Source: Verticillium longisporum | Taxonomy: Eukaryota; Ascomycota; Sordariomycetes; Glomerellales; Plectosphaerellaceae | DNA length: 64,000 nt | NCBI GenBank assembly: GCA_019188255.1 | Contig: JAETXT010000006.1 | Coordinates: forward strand, 3,782,001 to 3,846,000 | Direction: 5' to 3' | In this document: positions 43,599 through 57,243 of the stretch, one piece after another | Numbering within the stretch: position 1 is the stretch's first letter | Layout of the letters: each line of letters begins with the position of its first letter | Position numbers and translations under genes: made by a program | Notes under the pieces: model-generated | Told to the model about the DNA's origin: nothing | What the model saw: the letters and a program-made list of their open reading frames with translations, nothing else | The model's database searches: none

Positions 43599-45285
43599 AT
43601 GAAGCTGTTGCAGCAGTGGCAGGCTGCTGCCCTCCTTCTCTGGGTCTCCCAGGGCGAGGCCCAGGCCCACGGTCACGGCGCCCACCAACGCGCCCACGCT
43701 GTCCGTCGCCTCAACCACTCTCACAACCACAACCTCGCCGAGAACCAGATCCTCGGTCGCAGCAGCATCGTTCGACGGAATTCCCAGGGCAAGGCCCTCT
43801 GCTCTCTGCCGAGCCATCCTGATCTCGTCAAGGTCCCCGGCGCTAAGAACAGTGGCTTCGCCATGAGCCCCGACCAGGAATGTGTCGAAGGCAGCTACTG
43901 CCCCATTGCCTGCAAGTCGGGCAAGGTCATGGCCCAGTGGGAGCCCGGCTCCTCCTTCACCTATCCCTCTTCCATGGTATGTTGCTCATGGGGCGTTTTT
44001 TTCTTCTCTCCGTGTGTGTTTCGTCTTCTCCCGCCCCTCGCTGTGGAATGAAGGCAGCACCCATGCTCACAACGTCATGACAGAACGGCGGATTGTACTG
44101 CGGCTCCAACGGCGAGCCCGAGAAGCCCTTTGAGGACTCGCCTTACTGCGTCGACGGAGCTGGCACCATCACGGCTGTCAACGAGTGCGGCAAGCCGCTC
44201 TCCTTCTGCCAGACCATCCTCCCTGGCAACGAGGCCATGCTGAGTCCCACCGTTGTCGACAAGTCAGCCACCCTCGCCGTGCCTGACCCGAGCTACTGGT
44301 GCTCCACAAGCGCGCAGTGAGTGACACGTGCCACCCCATTCCTCTCATGGGATGCCATGACTGACACGTGGACCAGCTTCTATGTCAACCCGCCTGGCGT
44401 CCAAGAAGAGGGCTGCATCTGGGGGACGAATCCAAGAACATTGGCAACTGGGCCACCTACGTCGCTGGCGCCAACCAGGATGCCAAGGGTCAGACCTTTG
44501 TCACCCTCGGGTACAACCCCAAATGGGAAGAAACAAACATGAAGAACACCATGCCTAGCTACGCCGTTAAGATTGAGTGTCCCGATGGTGGCTGCAACGG
44601 CACGCCCTGCTCCATCGACCCCTCCCAGAGTGGCTCAGGGGAGGTCACCAGCAACAACGCTGGCACCGGCGCCGGCGGCTCTCAGTTCTGCGTCGTCACC
44701 GTACCCAAGGGTTCCAAGGCCAACATTGTCGTCTACCCCATCGGCGGATCTGGTGGGGACAGTGACGACGACGACGAAGACGACGAAAAGGACGATGACA
44801 AGGACGATGAGGATGACAAGGACGATGAGGATGACAAGGACGACGACAAGGAGGAAGAGAAGAAGAAGGAGCCTGAGACCACACCTGTGCCTACTCCGAC
44901 CCCCACACCTACCCCGACGCCGACGCCCACACCGACACCGACTCCCACTCCAGAGCCTACGACCGAGGAGCTCACTACGTCGAGCCTCATCAAGGAAACC
45001 TCTTCCGAGAGGGAAATCGAGACGTCTTCCGAAGTGCCCCGCCCCTCGATCAACCCCGGTATTTTCCACGAGAACGAAGACAACTCCACGTCGTCCCTCT
45101 CCTCGTCGTGGTCCGAGTCTTCGGCTCCCGTGGGCCTCCCCCCCACGCCCGTCGACGGGGCCCGTGCGTCTGAACCGCGGCAGGCCAACCCCACCAAATC
45201 CGACGAGAACGAAGGTGCTCGACGCGGTAGCAGTGCCGCTGCCGGTCTCATCGTCGCCATTGTCGCCGTCGGCCTACTCTACTGA
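43599..45285 (+). CDS. SUN-family cell-wall protein, GPI-anchor type (one-base frameshift)
   Basis: Exons 43599-43976, 44084-44316 and 44377-45285. The SUN family (yeast SIM1, UTH1, NCA3, SUN4) comprises secreted wall glycoproteins with reported glucan-hydrolysing activity, active in septation and morphogenesis. An N-terminal signal peptide is followed by a His-rich segment, then the conserved SUN domain: CVEGSYCPIACKSGKVMAQW, LYCGSNGEPEKPF, SFCQTILPGNEAM, and WCSTSAHFYVNPPGV. At GGGGG 44421-44425 one base is missing: adding it changes CIWGTNPRT to CIWGDESKNIGNWATY and gives a 506-residue protein. After the SUN domain come an Asp/Lys stretch (44760-44870), a Pro-Thr repeat (44880-44960), a Ser/Thr-rich stalk and a hydrophobic C-terminus (AAAGLIVAIVAVGLLY), fitting a GPI-anchored protein. 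Confidence 0.9.
44760..44960 (+). repeat. Asp/Glu/Lys and Pro-Thr coding microsatellites in the SUN gene
   Basis: GAC/GAT/AAG triplets encode an acidic-lysine run. They are followed by ACNCCN repeats encoding about ten Pro-Thr pairs. Such stretches vary in length between isolates and usually form extended, O-glycosylated stalks. Confidence 0.8.
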
Positions 45286-46084
45286 TTGCCAATTCGTCAT
45301 GACTCTTGATTCTTCTTACCTCCATCTGTCGAGGCCATTTTATTTTTGCATCTAGGTCGACTCAGCCTCGGCCCCTTTATATTTGACTGTCTACTTCACG
45401 TGGCATCTATCGAACCCTTTACACCGCCATGTAGGCGACTTAGTGTTTATTGTTTTTTCTCCTCACCCAACCAAAGGAACGCATGGGGTCATCAGTCAAG
45501 TCGCTGTTTTTTGCGTACCCTCCTTGCCCACCTTATCTCCCCCTGGCCTCGGCCGTTCTATTCGTGCATCTGGTCAAGGACCGCGTCTACGATTCTTGGA
45601 TATTTTCTGGCTCCATGCGAATGGAGACAACGGGGATGGACCGTCCCGGACTTGTTTTACTTTCACACTTCTTTTGAACTATACCCATTTTTACGAGCGT
45701 ACATTTTTCTGTACTTTTCCCGGGCTACGAGGCTCAGGATGATACTTACCGAGTCGGTTGGAGGAATTTGGTGCGCGAGACAGACGAGAGGCGAGGGAGC
45801 GACTCGGGAGTGGGACATGTTTGGGGTTGGTGGCCGGAGTGCTAGGTGGTCATGATTTCACGTGACGATCCAATGTAGATAGTTGATTCAGACAAAAGTG
45901 GCAGAATTCCATGTCGGAATATTTGACGGCCTCGTCGTGTTTGTCACACCTTTGCTCGAGCTGTCACATGGCGTCTTTTTGTGGTATGTGGAATCGGCAT
46001 TGACCTTCCAGTAAAAGGGTATATACATGTGTAGCGTTCCGCATCTTGAAGAACTCGTCCGTGAAGTCTTCTTGTGTCTGCCCG
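45286..46084. other. Convergent intergenic region SUN / CSN12
   Basis: Both flanking genes end here; it is expected to carry long 3' UTRs. No conserved open frame is seen. Confidence 0.45.
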
Positions 46085-47751
46085 TCACCCCTTGACCCAC
46101 CCCGGCACGTCCTCCAGGTCCACATCTCCCTCGTGGTATTTCCTCTCCTGAATGGCCGACCAAGGCGTCGGCCATCCGGCAACGACGGGGCTACGCTTCG
46201 TGGCGCCGAGGACGGCGAAGCGGCTCGACGAGTGGGCAATGTATCCCTTCATGAGGCCCTGCGCGATGAGGGACGCGACCATCATCTCGACGTCGGCGAG
46301 CGTGACGTCGGCGTCGCCGCAGACGAGGCCCTCGTTCGGCCGCAGCCGCGTCGGCCCGCCGTCGGGCGGCACGAGCGTCGAGGGCGTGTCGTTGGCGACG
46401 GCGCGCATGAAGACGGCCGAGACGTGCGCGGGGCGCGCCCGGGCCGGCGGCGCGTGCCAGCCCTGGAGGCGGCGCTGCTGGAAGGGGGCGGCCGTCTGGA
46501 GGTCGGCGAGGTCGAGCGTTGCCGCCTTGCGCGCCGGCACGCTGGGGTCGACGTTTGCGTCGGCGTCGGTCAGGGCGTACGTCAGCAGGAAGGTGCGGCG
46601 CGCGAGCGAGCGCCAGAGCAGCGGCCGCGGGCGGTGCGTCAGCGGAAGCAGGAGGCCGCGCTCGAAGAGCCAGTCCTCGTGCGCCGCCAGCGTGTGCTGG
46701 TACAGGACAAAGTCGCCCTGGCGAATGGCCGACGCGAGAGGCGCGAACACGGCCGCGAGCTTGTCAGAGGCCTCGGGCCGGGAGAGAAGGCTCTGCGTGG
46801 GGAGTCGGCCGAGGAAGAGATTGGCAGGGATGAGGTAGGTGAGGATGCGGTGTCGATGTGACACCAGGGGCGCCGGCGTCTGGCTGTAGGCTTCCTGGAG
46901 GCAGAGCGAGGCTCGGACGTAGTGGCTGTTGGAGAGGTTGAAACGGCCGAGGTAGAAGAGAAAGGTAACGCGCTGTGCGGCGGGATATAGGGACAGTGGC
47001 GGTGAGTTGGACGAAATGTTGGTGAATATCTGCTTCGCAAGCTGGGTCCGGCGGCAGGCGAAGAGCAGCTTCAGCACAAGGTTGGCGAACATGTAGACGC
47101 CAATCTTCTTTCCTTCCGGTTTGCTGTAGCGCGCACTTGTGCGATCCGTCAGACACGTGGTGAATATCTTCTGAATAATTTCAGCCGATGTCTCGGCAAT
47201 GGACTTGCGGTCATCGGCTTCAACATTGCGCAGCCGCATGGTCAGGTCAGGGCGGCGACTGACCATCATGGTCAGCCTAGACATGGTCTCGCATAATGAC
47301 ATGGCCGTCTTGAGCAGCATGCCGCCATACGTGGGATGGGCGAAAGCCGTTCCACAGGAGCTGTGCGCCGTCACTCCGTCAGTCGCATCCAATACCCAAG
47401 CACAAGGGCTACTCACTTGACCAATCCACTGAGCAACGTGTGTGCCGCCAGCAGGTTATCAAAGTCCACATCTCGCCAAAACAAAAGATAGTCCTTCATG
47501 AATGTGACAAATCCAGGCCATGGCGTGGCCTCGCCTTCTGAGACGTCGTCATCTTCGGGAAGACACTTCTCGATCGTCCGTTCGAGAGCCGTGCTATCTT
47601 GTTGACGGAATCCGGTGCGAAGCTGCGCGGCAAGGTTGTGGTAAGTCTGTGAGGCGTTGGGTTCAACCAGCAGCCAGTTGCGAAGCTCGTCGCCGTTTTG
47701 CTGGCGAACAAAGGCCCTGATTTGTGTGAGGAATTCAATCAGGAGCGTCAT
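46085..47751 (-). CDS. CSN12: CSN12-type PCI-domain protein
   Basis: Exons on the minus strand: 47751-47417 and 47360-46085, 536 residues. In yeast Csn12 associates with the COP9 signalosome and with Thp3 in mRNA processing; it belongs to the Csn12/Thp1/PCID2 group. The N-terminus MTLLIEFLTQIRAFVRQQNGDEL is followed by helical repeats: KIGVYMFANLVLKLLFACRRTQLAKQIFTNI, QRVTFLFYLGRFNLSN and HYVRASLCLQEAY. These lead into the PCI domain (residues about 330-500) with LTYLIPANLFLGRLPT, ALASAIRQGDF-like and VEMMVASLIAQGLMKGYIAHSS. Donor GTGAGT and acceptor GCGCACAG restore SGLVNSCGTAFAHPTYGG, a conserved region. The C-terminus has a high-GC, Ala/Arg-rich insert. Confidence 0.9.
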
Positions 47752-48151
47752 TGGCGCAGAATCGAGCGTGGTCGCCGCGAATCCCGACGTTGGGTATTGT
47801 TTGTAGTGCTCTGACAATGAGAGATGTGGTAACCTAAAGGTAAGTCGCGGTCTTGTCCCCAGTTGATGAGCCCGGTGGCCCGGTGAGAGGTTGCGATTGG
47901 TCGGTGTGATTCGGTCAATTGACTGGTCCCACGCGGGGTTCAATGTTCAATCCCTGGGTACCTACCTACGCAGACATGCTCCTAGTGAGAAACTCATGCA
48001 TGTCAACGATAGGTTCTTCAATTTAGCCCTCTCATTTGGCCTTGCCTATGGTCGTTGTCGAGTCTGAAGATGTGCTGAGCACCGCGGACCATCAGGTGCC
48101 TCGCCAAAATTGATCATCCAAATGTCATTACGGTATCTACGTCTAGAAACT
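47752..48151. other. Region between CSN12 promoter and thiolase 3' end
   Basis: It holds the CSN12 promoter, including GGTACCTACCTACG near 47957, and the thiolase 3' UTR. No gene is seen. Confidence 0.45.
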
Positions 48152-49558
<1,407 letters not shown>

Positions 49559-51750
49559 TGTTTTGAGCGAAGTAGAGGCGTGGACAGCGAGGTTGTGGTA
49601 CGGGCGAGTTCGCAAAGTCTGTAATGGCGAAAAGAAAAGGAAAGGTGGGAGGGCGTCACAGGGGACATGTGAACGCGACCTTACCCCGGATTTGATGGCG
49701 ACCTCGGGCTGCCTCGGCTTAAGAATGACCAACTATCTCGGAACCTGCGGGGGAGGCGGGATTGACGTTGGCTGCTATTCCCATCGGCCCCGCACCCTGC
49801 TCAAAAGGCTCCGAGTCCGACGCTGTGGGGGTTGGGGTTTGGGGGGTTCTGGGGCACTTCTCGATTTACTGATTCCGAGCAGAGCTGATCAATACCCTCC
49901 GGGTATGAGCCGAAGTTCCTGCATGAAGTCACTATTGTCAACTGCTCGGCCTCTGGTTACTTAATGCTTTAGCCAAGGTAAAGCGGCTGGATGGTTCGTG
50001 CTCAACATGTCACTTTCTTCGCGTCAGGCAAGCTGTTTGTTGTATCTTTAGAACGGCCCAGTAACCCCCTGATGTCACATCGTTTCCCGGAATCCAGAAT
50101 GGCACAAAACCCAGCGTACCTATGCCACCAGTCCACAACATTGGCCTTCCGGCTACTCGAGTCGCCTAGCAGTGGCTTCGGCGCTCCGTTCTGGCGATAC
50201 AGTAATATTCAACTGTTCATGCAGTGTTCTGGATAGCGGTGCGGTTCCCTTACAACACTGACCTATCCTAGTTAAGATGCTCAATTTCACGCACCTGGGC
50301 TCTTCCTCTGTCTATGTCTCTCCCATGGTCCTCTGGATGATGAGAGTTGATCGCCTCACTTCCACTGAGTCCTTGAAAGCGAATACGGGTTGCAAAAACG
50401 CGTGTATGACACAACGGGGCTCTCTGGATCCTCGACCATGACAGCGTACCTGGGAAGCAACGAGCCCAGAAGACCCCTGGCTCGTTGATGGCTGGGCCTA
50501 CCGTGATCTATCAATGACAGTCACTTCCAGCTTCACCCTCATCCAGTCTGATTGATGGGTTCCTTGAGCACATGGCGTGAAGTCTATGGCTTTGCCATAG
50601 GTCTCGCTCCTGTCATGTGGCTCTGACAAAGGTGCTGGGCATCTAGCAGGTACCAATGGATCTATAAGCGCGTTGCAAGCGTTAGCTGGATCGCATCCCG
50701 CGTTGCCCTCTTTTGGGTAACTTCCAACCTTCCTCCCGAAACAAACGTTCCCGACGGCCCATGATAGACTACAATGTGTTTGCATTCGGGGATACTTTGG
50801 ACAAGAGCACTACATGACACGAAATTAAGCTGTCCTCTATGGGGCCAGGAAGGTAGATAGACATCTGGGAGGAAAAGCGTCCACCGTATATGACATGCCG
50901 GGGTTCAGAGCCAGATCGCGGTATGACGAGAGCAACGTCGGGTACGCGTTCGATTGTTAGATTACCGAAATGGAATTTTTGGGCCGTGCATGGATTTAGA
51001 CACAGCCCAAACCGGTGCAGAGTCGGTATAAGATTCCAAATCGCGCAACGCCTCATGGGAGCAACATCTTCCTCTGCCGTCATGGAAGGCTGTCTCACAA
51101 CTCGCCATGTGCAGTAAACTCTCTGGACTCTTCTGGGCGAGGGAGGGGGCAGTCGTGCTGCGGAACGGTAAGAAGTCCCACGATGTCACGATGCCTCCCA
51201 AGTGAGCAATACCGTAGATGCTCGACCTGCTTCCATCTCCCACTTCGCACCATCAAGGTAGGCCGATAACCGAGTGGATGATAGCAGCCTCTATAATCGT
51301 CCTCTGGATGTTGGGCATTGCATACCTTGATCCGCTTCAACCGTTGTCAAAGACAGCGAGCGACTGTGGCGATTGGCCGCTGGGGCGCTTTGAGCGCGCT
51401 GATTGGCCATCGAATGGCCTCGCCCGCCGGCGCACGATGAGCGGGTTCTGATGAGCGTTGCACATCTGATGGCAAAGCACCTTGTCCTGTCTTCAGCTCA
51501 GGCTTCCTTTCCTTCAACCTTCTGCCCAACCCACCTGACAAATCTACTTCGTTTCGCCCCTGCAATCCACCCCCGACGAACCTCATGCGACCCGACTACA
51601 CTCCCCTGTTTTAAATAACTGAGCACGCACGAGATAGATCGGGACATCATCACTCGTTGCCAGTGCTTTTCGGGATCTGGTCATCCTATCGCCAAAGCAG
51701 CCATCTACCCATCTGTGCACGCTCTGACCGACAACCCAACATCCGACAGC
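49559..51750. promoter_or_regulatory. Divergent intergenic region thiolase / RAD6
   Basis: It is 2.2 kb long and contains both promoters. I found no conserved open frame, tRNA or clear repeat in it. Confidence 0.4.
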
Positions 51751-52325
51751 ATGTCTACAGCCGCCAGGCGTCGCTTGATGCGCGATTTCAAGGTGCGTCG
51801 CACGCCAGAGCATCATCGCTTTGATGCGTCAACGGGTTTCTAACTTTGGACGGTAGCGAATGCAAACAGATCCTCCTGCCGGCGTTTCCGCCTCGCCAGT
51901 ACCCGATAACGTCATGACATGGTACGGCGAACCACCTCACGTGGATGATTTGTTTTTACTCACGACGGAGAAACAGGAATGCTGTGATCATTGGTCCCGC
52001 CGACACGCCATTCGAAGACGGCACGTTCAGACTGGTGATGCAGTTTGAAGAGCAATACCCAAACAAGCCACCTGCCGTCAAGTTCATCAGCCAGATGTTC
52101 CACCCCAACGTCTACGCTACAGGTGAACTCTGTCTGGATATTCTGCAGAACCGTTGGAGCCCGACATACGACGTGGCAGCTGTTCTCACCAGCATCCAGA
52201 GTCTACTGAACGACCCCAACACGGGATCACCAGCAAACGTCGAAGCCTCGAACCTGTATAAGGACAACCGAAAGGAGTACACGAAGCGGGTGCGGGAGAC
52301 GGTGGAAAAGAGCTGGGAGGACTAG
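51751..52325 (+). CDS. RAD6: RAD6/UBC2 ubiquitin-conjugating enzyme E2
   Basis: Exons 51751-51792, 51857-51921 and 51977-52325, exactly 151 residues like other fungal RAD6 proteins lacking yeast's acidic tail. Rad6 with Rad18 ubiquitylates PCNA in DNA-damage tolerance and with Bre1 ubiquitylates histone H2B. The sequence [17 protein letters not shown] starts the protein, with [20 protein letters not shown] containing the catalytic Cys (residue 88) and HPN motif. It ends [11 protein letters not shown]. The first exon codes for only 14 residues. Donors are GTGCGT and GTACGG; acceptors GGTAG and AACAG. A substitution, Gln instead of the more usual Glu before MFHPN, looks harmless. Confidence 0.98.
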
Positions 52326-53413
52326 CCGTGCTCGGCGCTGGACAACATGCAGCGAGCCATCTTCAAATACCCTCGTCGAGTATGTGCTTGCCTGTGACAG
52401 CCGGCAGTGTGCGAGACGAAACAGAAACATGACGGGTATGTGGCTAAAGTAACCACTACTCCATCGAGCGCCGGGTTCTTTGTTTTTGCCATCAGGGTTG
52501 TCGGTCACTGGTTATTGGCGTCTGGATTGCTTGGGTCTATGCTTTGTTACCATTCGGCGGCGTGGAAAGGGATACGATACGATCGACTACCTATGTACCT
52601 AGGGCGGGCAAGATAGCTACAAGAGATGAGATACGAGTGGCATCGATGGCTGCAAATGTGTGGTCTATGATGCTGACACCACAACGTGCCTGGCCACCTT
52701 GAGGCGGACATCTGGAGATGCTGCAACTGGAGAGGCTGCAACTTGCAACTTGGCTGCCACCCTACATCACCCCTCACCATGTGATGATGACTTGGGAGTC
52801 CCTCAGCCGTGGAATGGGTTGATGCCAATTTCGCGGGGTGGTGACTAGCGCTAGGTATGGCGCATTGCGTCGAATGATTAGCGACCCGCCCACTAAATTC
52901 CGCGGTAGGTGACACCTATTCGGCCCCTGCCACAGCGAGGAACTCCCGCGCCCTGACAAGCCTAAGGCAGGCACATGAAACCACCACTGTGGAAAGGTAG
53001 TCCTGGCTGCTTGGTTGTTCAATCTCGCTCGCCGTTACCAGGTGCCCACCACCATACCACAGTCAACGCGAATTCCCTCCACACCGCGCCGCGTCCACCG
53101 ACTTCCCTCCCTCACCCCCTCTCTCCGTGATCCGTCTTTCTCGCCCTTCACCCCCTCCGAAAGACCCAGCTCGCTGTCGAACGATTCCGACATGCGTGGT
53201 ACTGCTTGACCACGCCCTGAATCCCACGAGCCCATCATTGGCGCATCTCGGGGTCTCCCGCTCTCTGTGTGCTCCGCAACGTACCGCAACGCAACAACAA
53301 GCCCCTCCCCCTGATTTCCCGACACCACACCTCGTCGAGTCCTCAAGTCCTCCACCCGAGTTCCATGCTTCGACCCAACACAACGCATCTGCTGGATTTC
53401 CTCCGTCGTCATC
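52326..53413. other. Intergenic region and leader upstream of kinesin-1
   Basis: It contains the RAD6 3' flank and the kinesin promoter. TACCTATGTACCTAGGG lies near 52590-52606. The leader from about 53040 to 53413 is very pyrimidine/CA-rich. An open frame running through this leader into exon 1 intron is a shadow, because the kinesin start is the ATG at 53414. Confidence 0.45.
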
Positions 53414-56400
53414 ATGTCTAGCGCCAACAGCATTAAGGTTGTCGCCCGGTTTCGGCCGCAGAACAAGATCGAGTTGGCATCGGGCGGTCAACCGATTGTT
53501 TCCTTCAACTCCGAGGATACCTGCTCTCTTGACGTACGTCACCTTTCACAGCTGCTGTGACCTGGAGGTTGCGGATGAGATGCGCAGCTTGCTAACATGT
53601 ATCTGCCGTCTTTTCAAACAGTCCAAGGAAGCACAGGGCGCCTTTACCTTCGATCGCGTGTTCGATATGGAATGCAAGCAGTCCGACATCTTCGACTTCT
53701 CCATCCGATCCACCGTCGACGATATTCTCAACGGATACAATGGCACCGTTTTCGCTTACGGCCAGACAGGCGCTGGCAAGTCCTATACCATGATGGGTTC
53801 CAGCATCGACGACGAGGAGGGCCGAGGAGTCATTCCTCGCATCGTCGAGCAGATCTTCGCCAGCATCATGTCCAGTCCCAGCACGATCGAATACACTGTG
53901 CGAGTCAGCTACATGGAGATCTACATGGAGAAGATTCGCGATCTGTTAGCGCCGCAAAACGACAACCTGCCGGTCCACGAGGAGAAGAGTCGCGGAGTTT
54001 ATGTCAAGGGTCTGCTCGAGATTTACGTTTCCAGCGTGCAGGAGGTCTACGAAGTCATGAGGCGGGGTGGTAACGCCCGCGCCGTGGCGGCCACCAACAT
54101 GAATCAGGAGTCTTCGCGATCCCATTCCATCTTTGTCATCACCATTACCCAAAGAACGTCGAGACAGGCTCGGCAAAGAGCGGCCAACTCTTCCTTGTCG
54201 ATCTCGCAGGCAGCGAAAAGGTCGGCAAGACGGGCGCCAGCGGCCAGACATTGGAGGAGGCCAAAAAGATCAACAAATCTTTGAGCGCCCTCGGCATGGT
54301 CATCAACTCCTTAACGGACGGCCGATCCTCTCACATTCCGTATCGCGACTCGAAACTGACACGCATCCTGCAAGAATCTCTCGGAGGCAACAGTCGCACG
54401 ACGCTTATCATCAACTGCTCGCCTAGCAGTTACAACGATGCCGAAACCATCAGCACCCTGAGGTTCGGAACGAGGGCTAAGGCGATCAAGAACAAGGCAA
54501 AGGTCAACGCCGAGCTCAGCCCTGCCGAGCTCAAGTCTCTTCTCGGAAAGGCCAAGGGACAGATCACAAACTTTGAGGGTTATATTTCCAGCCTGGAAGG
54601 CGAGATTCAGATGTGGCGGTCTGGAGAGTCTGTCCCCAAAGACAAGTGGGTAGCCCCACTCACCGACGGCCACTCTGCCCCCAAAGCAGAGGCCAGAGCA
54701 CCTCGACCTTCGACGCCTTCGAGACTTGTACCGGAAAGTAGGGCGGAAACGCCCGCCATCTCGGAGCGCGCAGGGACGCCCAGCCTGCCGCTCGACAAGG
54801 ACGAGCGGGACGAGTTCCTGCGTCGTGAGAATGAGCTGCAAGATCAGCTTGCTGAGAAGGAAAGCCAGTATGCCGCGGCCGAGAAGGCTCTCGGTGAGAC
54901 CAAAGAGGAGCTTGCCTTCCTTAAGGAACATGATAGTAGAACCGGCAAGGAGAACGAGAAACTTACAGCAGAAGTCAACGAGGTCAAGATGCAAATGGAG
55001 CGCTTGAGCTTTGAAGGAAAGGAGGCACAAATTACGATGGACGCTCTGAAGGAACAAAACTCGGAGCTGACGGCCGAGCTGGACGAGGTCAAGCAACATC
55101 TCCTTGATGTCAAGATGAACGCGAAGGAGAGCGGAGCACTTCTCGACGAGAAGGAGAAGAAGAAGGCTGAGAAAATGGCCAAGATGATGGCTGGCTTTGA
55201 TCTCGGCGCAGATGTCTTCAGTGACAACGAAAAGGCCATTGCGGATGCCATTACTCATCTAGAGACCCTGCGTGAACACAGCTCTGGGGGCGACGCTGTT
55301 GCGCCCGAAGAATTCCATATCCTCAAGTCCAGATTTGAGGAAATCCAGAGCATCGTCCGCCAAGCTGAGCTCTCAGTCTATCGCTCATCTTCGAGCGAGG
55401 CGGAGACTCGCCGCCGTTTGGAGCTCGAAGACCGGCTTGCAGCCGTGCAGGAGGAGTATGAGTCGCTGCTGACTCGCAATCTGAGCGAGGCCGACGTTGA
55501 GGAGGTCAAGGCCCGTCTGGAGAACGCTTACTCGAACAAGCAAACTGCATCTCTGCAGGCTGTGGATGAGCTCAAGGCCGACATTACCCACAAGGCCGCC
55601 GAGAATGGCAGGCTTCAGACTCTGATTGATGATCTGCAGCAGCGGGTCAAGGCCGGCACCGCCGCGCCCATGGCCAACGGCAAGACAATCCAGCAGCAGA
55701 TTGCTGAATTTGACATCATGAAGAAGAGCCTTATGCGCGACCTCCAGAACCGCTGCGAGCGCGTTGTCGAGCTTGAAATTTCGCTCGACGAGACGAGGGA
55801 ACAGTATAACAACGTCCTCCGGTCATCGAACAACCGGGCTCAGCAGAAGAAGATGGCCTTCCTGGAACGCAACCTCGAGCAGCTGACACAGGTTCAGCGA
55901 CAACTCGTCGAGCAAAACTCGGCCCTCAAGAAAGAGGTAGCTATTGCCGAACGAAAGCTCATTGCTCGCAACGAGCGTATCCAGAGCCTCGAGAGCCTGT
56001 TGCAGGACAGCCAAGAGAAGTTGGCCTCCGCAAATCACAAGTACGCTGTCCCCTGTGCCGTCCCTATTCTTGTCGGCGGTCGTTTCTTTCCTACAATCAC
56101 CAGACCCCGGTTGCCCTGGGGCTACTCATCCCGCTCTCCCACGCCTCGTTACCGCCTGCAATCCCAACACCCTGTGCACAGTAGTCTCTCTATTCAAGAT
56201 GTATCTAACGATTGGTGCCTTGTAGATTCGAAGTCCAACTTGCCGCAGTCAAAGAACGCCTCGAGGCGGCCAAGGCCGGCAGCACGCGCGGCCTGAACTC
56301 GCCGTCGCTCGGCGGTTTCACCTTTTCCGGCGCCGGCAGCCGGATCGCCAAGCCCCTCCGCGGCGGCGGCGGCGGCGGCGAGCCCACGGGGCCCAGCATC

Positions 56401-56472
56401 CCCGTCATCAACAACATTCAGCAGAACGAGGGCGGCAACAAGCGGAGCAGCTGGTTCTTCTCACAGAAGTGA
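53414..56472 (+). CDS. kinA: Conventional kinesin (kinesin-1) heavy chain (one-base frameshift)
   Basis: Exons 53414-53533, 53622-56040 and 56226-56472. Kinesin-1 is a plus-end-directed microtubule motor for vesicle, dynein and microtubule transport and supports hyphal growth. The motor domain (residues 1-330) has [12 protein letters not shown], the P-loop [13 protein letters not shown], switch [12 protein letters not shown], switch [15 protein letters not shown], and the neck-linker region [16 protein letters not shown]. The frame breaks at AAA 54151-54153: one base added joins VITITQ to [20 protein letters not shown] and gives 928 residues. A long coiled coil follows (about 400-840), including a fungal-type hinge rich in Pro/Ser near residue 400. 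A tail ([10 protein letters not shown]...SSWFFSQK) typical of fungal kinesin-1 ends the protein. Intron 2 (56041-56225) sits near the C-terminus. Confidence 0.95.
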
Positions 56473-57243
56473 AGGGGACTCGGCGACGAAGGCAACCCGC
56501 TTGCATACCAGCAGCGTTCCATCCCGGTCGACGGCACAGCAAAGCGGAGGCAGGATGACGCTGCTTAGACCGCCTTGCATCTGACAATTCTGAGTTTGGA
56601 CACTGTATTCAAGGCTGTGTGTGTTGTTTGTGGTACATGGCCTGACTGTTACTCCCCTCATCTTCTTTGTTACTATACCACTTGAGCAGAGCGCCGGTTG
56701 GGAGGTGCACAGAATTATAGATGTGCCGGCGAAACGGGCATGAGAGCGTGGATACATGGAGCGGAGACAGAGGTCGCGGCTACGCTGCTTTGATTTCACG
56801 AGTCGTCAGAACAAAGTATGTGTGGCAAGTTGATGGATGTGCTAGGCTTGGCATTGACGGCCTAAATGAGAGGAAGGGGAAGTGGCTTTTGGCACGATTA
56901 CATGATGGTTGAGAGCCTCGAGAGGAGAGATAGACCAGAGACCCCCCGTTCCCGCATATATGCCGGACTTCAAGTGTTATGACAACAGAACTCATGAAAT
57001 AAAACGAATGGATGATACAGCTCTAAAAGCATGTGACTGAAGTGTATGCGAGAAAATCCAATCAACACCAAGAAAATATGACTCGACAGGCTCACTTGCC
57101 GGCTCTCTGTTGCTCACGATATGGCTAATTCCAAGAGGAGCATTGAACATCATTGAGGTCAAGGTCTGTCCATCTGAAGGATTCAGTCTGTTCAAAGCGC
57201 CACTTTGACCGCAAACTCAGTAGGTATCAAGAGGTAGAGAGGT
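56473..57243. other. Convergent intergenic region kinesin / membrane-protein gene
   Basis: Both genes end here. No conserved open frame or RNA gene is seen. Confidence 0.45.

Noticed and set aside
44573..45355. 260-codon Arg/Pro-rich frame overlapping the SUN gene
   Set aside because: It is an alternative frame over the Asp/Lys and Pro-Thr repeats of the SUN protein.
46046..46861. Plus-strand Arg/Gly-rich open frames
   Set aside because: They are shadows of CSN12 on the minus strand.
53127..53533. Long N-terminal extension of kinesin from an upstream frame
   Set aside because: It runs through a pyrimidine-rich leader and the first intron. The family start is the ATG at 53414 followed by IKVVARFRP.
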